From Conidiobolus incongruus B7586 (taxonomy: Eukaryota > Entomophthoromycota > Entomophthoromycetes > Entomophthorales > Conidiobolaceae), in contig JNEM01009973.1 of assembly GCA_000697335.1 (NCBI GenBank), positions 1 to 31,487 on the forward strand: a stretch of 31,487 nucleotides of DNA, given 5' to 3'. The translations under genes and the position numbers were made by a program. Of this stretch, positions 21,861 through 31,487 are shown in pieces (the first letter of the stretch is position 1; every line of letters starts with the position of its first letter). The notes under the pieces were generated by a model. It worked only from the letters and a program-made list of their open reading frames with translations, was not told the DNA's origin and did not search any database.

Positions 21861-21944
21861 ACTGATATGGCCGAGTGGTCCAAGGCGGGTGAATTAAGAT
21901 CCCCTCCCGGTAACGGGGCGTGAGTTCGAACCTCACTGTCAGCA
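21861..21944 (+). tRNA. tRNA-Leu (anticodon TAA), with two mispairs
   Basis: An 84-nt class II tRNA. The D arm is GCC...GGC with the typical GCCGAGTGGTCCAAGGC, the anticodon loop is ATTAAGA (TAA), there is a long variable arm (CCCG-GTAA-CGGG core), and the T arm is GTGAG-TTCGAAC-CTCAC with discriminator A. Two positions are odd. The first acceptor pair is A-C (21861/21943), and the third pair of the anticodon stem is T-C (21890/21902). A T5 stop begins at 21949. The overall fit to tRNA-Leu is strong, but the two mispairs leave open that the gene is weakened or dead. Confidence 0.85.
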
Positions 21945-21948
21945 ACAG

Positions 21949-21953
21949 TTTTT
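21949..21953 (+). terminator. Pol III terminator of tRNA-Leu
   Basis: Five T, five nt after the tRNA-Leu 3' end. Confidence 0.65.
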
Positions 21954-22631
21954 CATTTTATCATTTCAAAATCAATTATTCAAACAATGTTAAATAATGA
22001 AACTATTATGAAATTGAACAAAATAAATAACTTTTAATATAAAAATAAATTAGATATAATCAATATTATTAACTAATACTATTTGCAATACTTATGGCAA
22101 TTTATTAATAATTTGTATATCGAAATTTTATGATTTTATAACAAATCAAATTAATTATTCAAATTTAATTAAAGATATTTATATTGCCTAAACAATTACA
22201 TTCATATGATAGTGAATAATAAGCTAAAAGTAATAGCGAATAGATACTTATAACTAGAATGTTCTTTAATTTCATTTATTAAGTGATAATATCATTAAAA
22301 CAATAAAAACACTTAATTATAACAAAAAAACTAGAAAAATTACATAATAAAGGAATTTTTTAAATATGGATTGAATGTCTAAATTATTCTATAGACGAAG
22401 ATACTTTTCAATCGAAATGAACAAGTTGAAATTTTTCTTGTACCGATTTTGATAACTATATCAACATTGTTTTTTTAATATAATAAACATAATACTGGAT
22501 TAGCTTATCATTGACGTCAATATTTTTGTGTCAGATATAATTTTGAATAATTTAAAAGAATGATACATTCAAGTGATAAAATTCAAGTTATTGAGTTAAA
22601 CATAATATGAAAAAAGATATTAGATTCAACC

Positions 22632-22647
22632 ATATATATATATATAT
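22632..22647. repeat. (AT)8 microsatellite
   Basis: Eight AT units in intergenic DNA. Confidence 0.8.
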
Positions 22648-23194
22648 TATTTAAATTATTTTGAAATTTTCAAAACTATATAAAAATTCCTTGATTAATT
22701 GAATTAGAACAATTTGATTTAAAGTATAATAAGCAGAAATTATGAACTTTTATTCTTTCAAATATGTTGAAGGTTCAATACAATTGTTTAAGTATAATCA
22801 GTTGTATGGCTTATTGAATCAACCACATTAACTTGAGTATTTTGATATTAAATATTAGAATGAATATTAGAACTCCTGTTTCAATACCAATACAATTTTA
22901 TTAATTAAGATCCTTTTTATAAAAAATAATACTGGATTATAAATATTTTATATGATGAATATGCATCTTTATTAATGATTTGTCATCGGTACAAGATCCA
23001 TCCAAACTTGTCAGCCAATAGCTTATGATTACATTGTAATATAATTTTAGTTGATTACATTACAGATATCATTTAGTTTGAAAATAGATTTAAGCTAATT
23101 TAATCATTTTAAATTAAATTTTCAGAAAGCGACTTCAAAAGCTTTTCAATATAGAGAGAAGATATTTCATATCAATGATTAGCCATCTTGCAAT

Positions 23195-23292
23195 CCAATT
23201 TGACCAATTTTCACCAATCTTCAAATCATATGATATAATAATATATCATTGGATCAAATTACAACCACTTTGTGCCAAATCTTCTCACCAAT
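23195..23292. promoter_or_regulatory. CCAAT cluster around an 8-bp hairpin
   Basis: CCAAT occurs at 23195, 23204, 23214 and 23288 on the plus strand and once on the minus strand (ATTGG at 23248-23252). The first three are spaced 9 and 10 nt, close to one helical turn. Between them, 23230-23249 is a perfect hairpin (stem ATGATATA, loop ATAA). It lies 560-660 nt before the xanthine dehydrogenase start and may be an upstream activating region; no protein data support this. Confidence 0.35.
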
Positions 23293-23524
23293 TATTTTCG
23301 GGTTTGAATTATTCCTATTTAATGACTTTAATAAATATATTTGTCTAATAAATATAATCAAAATTAATACATTGTAAATCCATTGAATTTGAGAAAATGG
23401 TTTGTATCCATCTGAATGTGACTTCAAATATTCCCTCCTCTCATTTTAAATAAAATTTGCAAATAATTTATCAATTAAAATTAATAATAGCTTAATTCAA
23501 TATAATATCGAAGCGTAATATAAA

Positions 23525-23545
23525 TTATTATTATTATTATTATTA
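23525..23545. repeat. (TTA)7 microsatellite
   Basis: Seven perfect TTA units about 310 nt before the xanthine dehydrogenase start codon. Confidence 0.9.
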
Positions 23546-23591
23546 CTATACTATGATCAGAAATCCTAAAGATAACATTAGATCAATTAGA

Positions 23592-23605
23592 GATAAAATC
23601 TTATC
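23592..23605. promoter_or_regulatory. inverted pair of GATA motifs
   Basis: GATAA and TTATC face each other with four nt between, about 250 nt before the start codon. In filamentous fungi purine catabolism genes answer to GATA factors of the AreA type during nitrogen limitation, so the pair is plausible here. The motif is easily formed by chance in AT-rich DNA. Confidence 0.25.
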
Positions 23606-23767
23606 ACTTCAGTACTATCTTCAATATCCATCCAGTAATTAAAATCATATGACATTTGGATTGTTGAATGATGTCAAGATCCAAAATGGATATTAATATG
23701 CAAATTCAAAGTTTAACCCCTGAATTGCTTTCCCATAACTTTAATCGAATGATCAAATATTAGGCTT

Positions 23768-23783
23768 ATTGGACAGTATAAAT
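23768..23783 (+). promoter_or_regulatory. CCAAT and TATA core promoter of xanthine dehydrogenase
   Basis: ATTGG (CCAAT on the minus strand) at 23768-23772 is followed by TATAAAT at 23777-23783, 72-78 nt before the start codon. A pyrimidine-rich stretch follows at about 23811-23834. Confidence 0.45.
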
Positions 23784-23854
23784 CAAAGTCACACCATAAA
23801 TCTCATCTTATTTTTCTTTTATCCTTTTTTTATTTGATTCAAAATAAAAATACA

Positions 23855-26800
23855 ATGATAGGTTCCGAAGAATCTTTACAATCTAACGACACACTATACT
23901 TCTACTTAAACAAGGAGCCAGTCCAGCTCAAAAACCCTGATCCAGAACTTACCTTACTCGAATACTTGCGAGGCAAGGGTTTGACAGGTACGAAATTAGG
24001 CTGTGGGGAGGGTGGATGTGGTGCTTGTACAGTAGTACTTGGTATGTACGATACGAAGACACAAAATCCAAAATATTTGAGTGCTAACGCTTGTTTGACA
24101 CCTCTGTGTTCGGTGAATGGCAAGCAAGTTATCACTGTTGAAGGTTTGGGCAATGAGAATGATCCTCATCCCATTCAAGTAAGTTTCCTAATTTTACAAA
24201 TATATACCGAGTCTTAAATTAGTTTAGGAGCGTTTAGCACACCATCATGGCTCCCAATGTGGGTTCTGTACACCTGGCATTGTGATGTCGTTGTACGGAC
24301 TACTCAGGGACAATGACAAACCTACTGTAGCCGATATCGAAGAGGGATTCGATGGTAATTTGTGCAGATGTACCGGATATCGTCCCATTTTGGACGCTGC
24401 TAAAACCTTCGCTTGCGACAATGATCAACATAAGAATCAGTGCAGTGGTGGTAATAAGCAACTGGGACAATGTCTAGTTCAAGTAATTACTATAATAGCA
24501 AAATAGGATCAAGTATTAAAAATTTTTAGGATAAACAATTCAAACCTTACAACAGTGAAAACGAATTACAATACCCCCAAGAGTTAATAGATTACCACAC
24601 TACCACAGCAGCAAACCCCATCCTATTACAATTTGACAATCAATTGGGCTACAAGTGGCTCAGACCTTCTACTGTGGATCAGCTCCTACAGCTCAAAGTA
24701 TTTATGATGCTTTTGATATATATATATATATATATATGTTTAATATTAACACAAAATTTAGTCCGAGTACCCCAATGCCAAACTAATCGGCGGCAACACC
24801 GAAGTGGGGATTGAAATGCGCTTACGATTTATGGAATATAAACACCTTATCTATACTGGTGACATTAAAGAGTTCAACGATCTGAAAATCCAACAAGACA
24901 AATTGGAAATTGGTGTGAATATCACTTTAAACCAATTGAATAAGGATTTGAAATGTGCTCAAAAGCATGTGAAGGTAATTCAATACTTTTTATAATAGTA
25001 TATCATTTATTAACACTGTGTAGTCGCATCAACAATCTACAATTCAAGCACTCATTACCAATTTAAAATGGTTCGCAGGGAATCAAATTCGAAACTTTGC
25101 AACTTTAGCCGGTAATATTATCACTGGGTCGCCAATTTCCGATCTAAATCCCATTTTGATCGCTACCAACGCGAAATTGACCGTTGCATCCAAAAATGGC
25201 GAAAGAGTGATTCCAATGAGGGAGTTGTATACCGGCTATAGAAAGAATGCGCTTCGCCAAGACGAGGTCGCGCTGAGATTAGAAATTCCATTGGCAGGAG
25301 AGTTGCAGTTCGTCAGAGCTTACAAGCAAGCTAAAAGGAAGGATGACGATATTGCCATTGCCAACGCATGCTTCCAAGTCCAACTGGAGTGCTCTGAAAA
25401 TGGCTACACCGTTGTAGATTTGCAAGGGGGATTGGGTGGTGTTGCCCCAACTACACTCCATCTGTCAACCCTAAATAATGTTGCAAAGGGCGGCAAATGG
25501 GGATCCAACGAATTGTTAGAAGCTATCACCAATGAAATCCTTGACAAAGTCAAATTCGATTACACCGTCCCTGGAGGTCAGCCCACCTACAGACGTACAC
25601 TAGTAGTATCATTCTTCAAGAAGTTCTGGCTCCAAACCTGTAAAGAGCTCAAAATTCCTACTGATATCAGTACTGAAGGGTTGGAAGATATCGAACGTAA
25701 CGTCTCATTCGGTGTGCAAAGATTCGACGATTCCAACTTGAACAAAACTTTAGGAAGTGCTCAAATTCATGTTAGTGGTATGAAACAAACAACAGGTGTT
25801 GCCAAATACGTCGACGATATTCCCAAGCAATTTAACGAACTTTTCGGTGCTTTGGTTCTATCGTCAAAAGCTCACGCAAAGATTAAGAATGTGGACTACT
25901 CCGAAGCTTTGAAGATTCCTGGAGTTTATAAGATCGATTATACGGACGTTCCTGGCCACAACAAATTTGGAGCTGTAGTGCCCGATGAAGAGATCTTCGC
26001 ATCCGAAGAAGTTTACACAGTTGGACAAACTATCGCAGTCATTTTGGCAGATGATAAACTAACAGCCCGAAAAGCAGCTAATCTCGTTAAAGTAGAATAT
26101 GAAGAACTACCTCACATTCTGACTATTGAAGAAGCAATTAGTCAAAACTCTTACCATCCTCAGTCCCGTCATATCGGTAGGGGTAAACTCGATGAAGAAT
26201 TCGCCAAGAGTGACCACATTTTCGAAGGTGAGTACTACATGGCGGGCCAGGAACACTTCTACCTAGAAACTCAAGGTACATTGGCTATTCCCAAGGGTGA
26301 AGGGCATGAAATTGAATTGATTTCGAGTAATCAAGGCCTCACCGAATTGCAGAATGTCGTCGCCGAAGCTTTAGATATTCCGTTCAATCGCGTTGTGTGT
26401 AAGGCTAAGCGCTTGGGTGGTGGTTTCGGCGGTAAAGAGAGTCGAGGCACTCCATTTGGTGCGGTCGCGGCAGTTGCTGCCTATAAGTTGAACAGACCAG
26501 TGAGAGTAGTATTGGATCGTGATGTCGACATGTGCACATCTGGTCAGCGTCATCCCTTCTTGGGTAAATGGAAATTGGGTGTTAGCAAGGATGGTACCTT
26601 TAGGGCTTTGGACATTACAGTAAGTTAAATTTAATGTCCTCATATTATTTATTTAATTCATTTTCAATTAGCTCTACAGTAACGCTGGTCACTCCCTCGA
26701 TCTGTCCCTCGGTGTCATGGACCGTGCCATTACCCACGTTGATAACTGCTACTACTTCCCAGCACTCAATGTGGTAGGCAAATTGGCCAAAACTAATACT

Positions 26801-28363
26801 CCTTCTAACACAGCGTAATTTTATATTATATATTATGAATATTGGATACTAAATATTATTTTTTTTCAATAGATTCCGAGGTTTCGGTGGTCCCCAAGGT
26901 ATGATCATTTGTGAAATGATGATCTCCGAAGTAGCCGATCGTTTAGGCTTGAATCAACTAGAAATTAGAGTAAATTTCATCTCATATATTAAACTTTTAT
27001 AGAGACTCACTATTGTTTAGAAAAAGAACATGTATCAGGAAGGCCAGTACACCCATTTCAACAATCAACTCCTAGATTGGTACGTGCCCGAAATGTGGGA
27101 CAAGATTTTAGACCAGAGTAACTATCACAAGCGTAGAGAATTGGTTGATAAATTTAATGAAGAACATACTTGGAAGAAGAGGGGGCTATCTGTTATTCCT
27201 ACAAAGTAACTATTCAATTGATTCATGACTGAAGATTATGTACTAATTATAATCTTTAGATTTGGTATCTCCTTCGGTGTTCGATTCCTAAACCAAGCTG
27301 GAGCCCTCGTACACATTTACACTGACGGTTCCATCTTATTGTCGCACGGAGGTGTCGAAATGGGCCAAGGTCTCCATACTAAAATGACTCAAATCTGTGC
27401 TGACACCCTCGGTGTTCCCGTAGATACCGTTTTCATTTCCGAAACTTCCACAGACAAAGTCATCAATACTGCCCCTACTGCGGCTAGTGCCTCAAGTGAT
27501 TTGAACGGGTACGCCATTTACAATGCATGTGTCGAGCTCAGAGATAGAATTAAGCCTTATAGGGATGCCAATCCCAACGGTACAATGAAGGAGTGGGCCA
27601 AGGCAGCCTATTTCGATCGTGTGAACTTGACTGCCAATGGTTTCTACAAGACTCCCGACCTCAGTTACGACTTTGACAAGAATGAAGGTCTCTTATTCTT
27701 CTACTATACTTCAGGAGTCTCCGTATCGGAAGTGGAAATCGATGTTTTAACTGGAGATCACACCATTTTGAGATCAGATATCATTATGGATATTGGTGAG
27801 AGTATTAACGTGGCTACCGATATCGGTCAGATTGAAGGTGCATTTATTCAGGGTGTCGGTAAGTAACAATCTCCCATTACATCATCATCACCATCAATTA
27901 TTGACCATAATTTAATTTAGGCTTAACCACCCTCGAAGAACCCCTCTTCCATCCTGATGGCCGTACATTTACCAAGGGACCTGGCAATTACAAGATCCCG
28001 GGCTTCCGAGATATTCCCCAAGAGTTCTACGTGGACATTCTGCAAGGCAAGCAGTACAAGCATCTCAAAACAATCAAACGATCCAAAGGTGTGGGCGAAC
28101 CTCCACTCTTCATGGGAGCTTCTGTGTTCTTTGCCATTAGGGACGCCATCACGAGTGCCAGGTAATATTAATCATATTATTATCAATACGCTGTTATTCA
28201 TTTCAATTATTATAGAAAATCCAACGGTATTACAGACCCCCTCAAACTCTCATCACCTGCCACGAGTGAAAAAATCCGATTGAACTGCTCCGACGATTTG
28301 GTTCAATTATCCAAGGTAGAACCCAAAAATCCCAATGACAAATTATGGGCACATAATATTTAA
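23855..28363 (+). CDS. XDH: xanthine dehydrogenase
   Basis: Eleven exons: 23855-24178, 24228-24482, 24530-24697, 24762-24974, 25024-26619, 26672-26814, 26873-26969, 27021-27205, 27260-27858, 27921-28161 and 28216-28363. Ten GT-AG introns of 47-64 nt keep frame, giving 1,322 aa (family about 1,330-1,360). The enzyme oxidises hypoxanthine to xanthine and urate in the cytosol or peroxisome, passing electrons from Mo cofactor through two 2Fe-2S clusters and FAD to NAD+. Cluster cysteines are C50, C55, C58, C80 and C119, C122, C154, C156. FAD domain motifs are IGGNTEVG (258-265) and [15 protein letters not shown] (349-363). Molybdenum-site residues line up with the bovine enzyme: E792 in GGKE (bovine E802), R870 in VMDRA (R880), F904 in FRGF (F914) and E1253 in GVGEPP (E1261). 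The Glu/Arg pair favours xanthine dehydrogenase over aldehyde oxidase. The first ATG of the frame is used; a 7-codon upstream extension has no ATG. It looks intact. Confidence 0.95.
24716..24737. repeat. (AT)11 microsatellite inside xanthine dehydrogenase intron 3
   Basis: Eleven AT units within the 64-nt third intron, accounting for its greater length than its neighbours. Confidence 0.85.
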
Positions 28364-29686
28364 TACTACCACTATTACTGAGTTGATTTCATGCATTTAA
28401 AAATATATCTCGAAGTGTTTAATAATTTAACATTATTTAACGTAGTATTGTTGAATTAAAACGAACGTTCAAATTATTTCCAAATTCAAAACCAATTTTT
28501 ACAAATCATATAAGATTTACAATTCAAATTTCAAACTCAATTATTGACCAATTAACTCAAAAATTGTTATTCAGCGAATTGAATCAGTTTAATCTTTTAA
28601 TTAGTAAAAATAATAATGATATATATTTTTGAATTAGTTTTAATTTTCCATTGTAAATTTATTTGAAGTGAAAAAATATTTAGTAGATAATGAAGCATAA
28701 ATCTTATTACGAATATATATCATAAATTGTGTTTATTGTTTTAAATCAAAAATGATTCATTTTGAAAATTTGGTTAATTTTGAATTTTATCAATATTAAT
28801 ATTAACACAATTTATCTGATCAATTTCATTTCCAAATATTCAATTAAATATAATTGCGAGTTATGGTTTAAAAGTTATAAAAAATATAATGTTGATATGA
28901 AAAAATCAAAATTGGTTTTTAACTCAATTTTAAATCATAAATTCAATATTAACCTATTATTAAATTATTTATTCAAAAATTCTGAATGAATCAAACCTTT
29001 CAATTTATTTTATATATTTTTTCAAATTATTTTATAATTATATTGTAAATATTGACATAAATTAAGAATTTAGTTTTATATTTGATTTTTAATTTTATAT
29101 ACCATAGTATTTTTTTATTTATTAAAACCTTAAAAATATCATTTATTTTCTATAATATTATAATGTTTACATACTGAACTATATTAAAATGATATTATTC
29201 TTATAATAACAAATATTATATAGTTAATATTATTTAACATTTTTGTTTAATATAATTTTGATATTAATACTAAATAAAATAATATAATTAACTTATTAAA
29301 TTGTTATTAAAACTGAATTATAAAATATATAGCAATTATTTCATCTATTATTATAGCCAAATATATATTTAAATATAAATATAATAAAATCAATCTTATT
29401 CCTAAAATATTGATTATTTTAATTGATTAACATAAATATATTAAAATATTATATCAATTCAATTATAAAACAAATGCAGGCATAGTAATTAAAATTTTAT
29501 TGTATATTTTATATTAACTCTATATAATAATGACATTCAATTAATATATAGAATCAATATTAGTTTATATATTCATATAATTTGAAGGTTATTTAAAAAT
29601 TCTTAATTTATTCATTTACTATTAAAATAATAATATTTTTTTGACTTTAATTACAGATTAATATAATAAAATCAAGTCAAAGCAAA
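28364..29686. other. AT-rich spacer, no gene seen
   Basis: No gene recognised. A 75-codon frame at 28762-28989 is low-complexity Ile/Asn/Lys and looks like chance. The left end includes the 3' region of xanthine dehydrogenase. Confidence 0.5.
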
Positions 29687-29706
29687 CCAAAGTTAAAAAA
29701 CTTTGG
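29687..29706. repeat. perfect 8-bp hairpin
   Basis: CCAAAGTT and AACTTTGG separated by AAAA, at the left edge of a less AT-rich patch (29670-29800). Confidence 0.4.
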
Positions 29707-29839
29707 GAGAAGTTGTAAAAACTATTTATTCTATGATAGAACCTTCTAGCCTTATCCGATTCCTTTTCTAAAGACTACTATCATCTAAAGCAGAATCAAT
29801 ATATAATATAAAATATTAGATATTTTAAAAGGAACATAG

Positions 29840-29986
29840 TTGGATCTTGATTTGGACAGGGTGATTACTTGTGACAATGAAAATGGAAAAATAAAGTTTT
29901 ATCCAGATGTTAATTTATATACACTGTTTCAATTTAGAGTTATAAATAGTGACTTATTAAGGAATGCTAATGATAATATTAAATAA
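29840..29986 (+). other. short coding-like frame, possibly a gene remnant or exon
   Basis: 48 codons beginning LDLDLDRVITCDNENGKIKF and containing YPDVNLYTLFQFRV, ending at TAA 29984-29986. Residue variety is greater than in the chance frames nearby. There is no ATG at its start and a TAG sits directly upstream; that TAG could also be read as an intron end (CATAG). No family recognised. Confidence 0.25.
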
Positions 29987-30384
29987 TTATTGGTTAAAGG
30001 TAAAAAATGAAATTATGATATAATTATTAACTTCATTATTATTCTAATTTTTATTTTAATTAATATATTATAATATAATAATAATAATAGTAATAATAAT
30101 AATAATAATATAAAATTTAATTTGAAATTATCAAAAAAAGATTATATTCAATATTTTATAATATATTAATTCAATATAAATGAGAAATTATTCAATATTA
30201 TAAATTAATTTGAAAAATAATAAAAAATTTAAAATTTAATAAGGGAATATATTAAGAGTATATTAGTTTAATTAAAAAGAAAATTCAACCAACTCAAAAC
30301 TCTAGAGCAAAATTACATAATAAATGGTGTACTTTCCTTAAACAAAGTCAAATTTTATAAAATCCACTGTCCAAAGCTTGAATT
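29987..30384. other. AT-rich spacer with imperfect AAT repeat
   Basis: It holds an imperfect (AAT)n tract at 30075-30111 with one interrupting TAG and the probable 3' region of the minus-strand fragments to its right. Nothing else recognised. Confidence 0.5.
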
Positions 30385-30507
30385 TCAAGGCCCATAACCT
30401 GGGGTAAATAGATTCCCAAACATCTTGCCTTGGTAGAGCTTATGGAAGATCTTGTAGATTTTATGTTTATAATGTTCCATACTGGCAATAGTTAGATTCA
30501 TTTTCAT
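30385..30507 (-). CDS. small unrecognised frame, possible last exon
   Basis: 40 codons on the minus strand starting MKMNLTIASMEHYKHKIYKI and ending GKMFGNLFTPGYGP before TGA. It begins 13 nt after the stop of the larger fragment at 30521-30944, in a different frame. Its composition is coding-like and richer in GC than the surroundings. It may be a further exon of that gene or a separate small peptide. No family recognised. Confidence 0.35.
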   Translation of the reverse strand: MKMNLTIASMEHYKHKIYKIFHKLYQGKMFGNLFTPGYGP

Positions 30508-30520
30508 ACTAGCCTCTCAT

Positions 30521-30944
30521 TCAATGATTGTTGATATTAGCACCATTAGTCATATTTGTCAAAAGTATTGGACAGCCATTATTTGAAATAGGAAGGCATA
30601 AAGAGGGTAAGAGTGCAACATAGCTATTATGGTTGAAATCAGGAGTATAGTGAGTAAAAGTATCATACTTAATTGTATAAACATAACCTAAAACATCCTT
30701 CTCTTCTTTAGTTAAATCAAAAACCATATAATCAATATCATCTACCAATGAAGGGAATATGAGAATAATTGAACAGTCTTGAATCAAGTAGTTACTATTT
30801 TTGGTTTGGCAACTTAATTTAGATTTCTTACCATTATCTATAAAACTAAAAATGTTGACATGTAGAGTGGCATCAAGGTCCTTAGCTAAAACTTCTAAAA
30901 TTTGGTTAATATTATTACTCTGTATTTTTAATAATGGGAATTTT
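30521..30944 (-). CDS. unrecognised protein, internal or terminal exon
   Basis: A minus-strand frame of 141 codons bounded upstream by a good splice acceptor (TTTTCAATCACAG, ending at 30945) and ending at TGA 30523-30521. It includes NQILEVLAKDLDATLHVNIF, then DCSIILIFPSLVDDIDYMVF, DLTKEEKDVLGYVYTIKYD and LLPSLCLPISNNGCPILL. No ATG precedes residue 86 or so, so the start must lie in an upstream exon further right, perhaps beyond the window. Mixed hydrophobic and polar content looks like a globular protein. No domain was recognised with confidence. Confidence 0.5.
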
Positions 30945-31017
30945 CTGTGATTGAAAATAAATAAATAATTTAATATATAATATATAAAAATAAATATATA
31001 ATATAAATTTAATAGTT

Positions 31018-31487
31018 TTATTTATTATTAATAACTTTTTGCTATACTTTTAGCAAAGATCTAACACCTAAAAAACAATTCTTTTTATTAAAGACTGAAA
31101 TTTGATGTTTTATAAACCAATTAAATTTTCCTATAGAAATTTTCTTTCCTACAAGCTAGTTTTTTAATTGTTTAAAGCAGTTATAATTATATAGGTTATA
31201 ATCTAAAGAATATACTAGATATAATAGTTTTTTCTAGTTATTTTTAATTAGAAAGTTTTTTACAATTTTAAATTTATAAATTTTATAATTATTATGTAAA
31301 ATAATAAGTTTTCTTAAATTATATTGAGAACACTAATTAAAAGTACTTTTATTTAAAAAAACAATATAAAGTTTATTATTAATTAATTTTCTTTTAGAAA
31401 TTAAATAAAAATAGTATATACTATTATAATTTATTATAATAATTAATATTCACTTATTAACAAAATATTTATTTAAAGGGATTTGTA
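31018..31487 (-). other. TAA-free frame running off the window edge, with TAG codons
   Basis: Read on the minus strand from the edge, one frame has no TAA for more than 150 codons although the DNA is about 80% A+T. It then ends at TAA 31020-31018. It contains four TAG codons and one TGA. The translation is rich in Lys, Asn, Ile and Leu, with stretches such as KKLLYLVYSLDYNLYNYNCF, GKKISIGKFNWFIKHQISVF and NKKNCFLGVRSLLKV. Options are a mitochondrial gene copied into the nucleus, a gene read with a different code, or a gene that has lost function by changes producing mainly TAG. No family was recognised. The full intergenic stretch 30945-31487 holds nothing else. Confidence 0.4.

Larger units (their letters stand above)
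21954..23854. other. long spacer and upstream region of xanthine dehydrogenase
   Basis: No gene was recognised. The left part is plain AT-rich DNA with an (AT)8 tract. From about 22970 the sequence is less AT-rich and contains a CCAAT cluster, a (TTA)7 tract, a GATAA/TTATC pair and, next to the gene, a CCAAT-TATA core. Confidence 0.5.

Noticed and set aside
23525-23545. TTA and AT microsatellites as CRISPR-like or regulatory arrays
   Set aside because: They are simple repeats without spacers, expected in AT-rich DNA.
28762-28989. 75-codon open frame downstream of xanthine dehydrogenase
   Set aside because: Almost only Ile, Asn, Lys, Leu and Tyr residues, no family resemblance and no flanking signals.
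1-31487. Search for reverse transcriptase, integrase, capsid, transposase or long terminal repeats
   Set aside because: No such motif or paired long repeat was recognised anywhere in the window.

Overview
The window is very AT-rich nuclear DNA from a eukaryote with compact, gene-dense islands. Introns are short (mostly 45-80 nt, typical GTAAT/GTAAG...TAG), promoters carry TATA and CCAAT motifs, and isolated tRNA genes sit in AT-rich spacers. The gene set fits an early-diverging fungus with an AT-rich genome (Entomophthoromycotina such as Conidiobolus would fit). Another AT-rich opisthokont or an amoebozoan cannot be excluded from sequence alone.

Layout, left to right. After about 1 kb of AT-rich spacer there is a tRNA-Glu(TTC) on the minus strand. 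Two genes on the plus strand follow: a single-exon pentatricopeptide-repeat protein of 802 aa (2447-4855), and an ankyrin-AAA+ protein of the mitochondrial CLPB/SKD3 type (5123-6916, one 48-nt intron). A 2.9-kb spacer holds a decayed tRNA-Glu copy and an intact tRNA-Pro(AGG). The gene for the large subunit of general transcription factor TFIIA (TOA1/GTF2A1 type) lies on the minus strand (9783-11100) and is cut into ten exons. It is divergent from a roughly 3,070-codon SZT2-like gene (12002-21418), a homologue of the KICSTOR subunit that places GATOR1 on the lysosome/vacuole upstream of TORC1. A tRNA-Leu(TAA) with two unusual mispairs follows. Next comes an 11-exon xanthine dehydrogenase gene (23855-28363) with its Fe-S and molybdenum-site residues in place. 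The last 3 kb is AT-rich and holds fragments of an unrecognised minus-strand gene. It ends in a frame, running off the window edge, that has no TAA for more than 150 codons but carries several TAG codons.

There is no operon-like logic. The genes are independently transcribed housekeeping and metabolic genes: mitochondrial RNA metabolism, mitochondrial protein disaggregation, Pol II initiation, nutrient signalling and purine catabolism. No viral, retroelement or transposase gene and no CRISPR array was recognised. The points most worth a second look are the SZT2 homologue with three same-direction frame steps in its last third, a perfect Taspase1-type site in TFIIA, the ankyrin-CLPB gene, and the TAA-free frame at the right edge.
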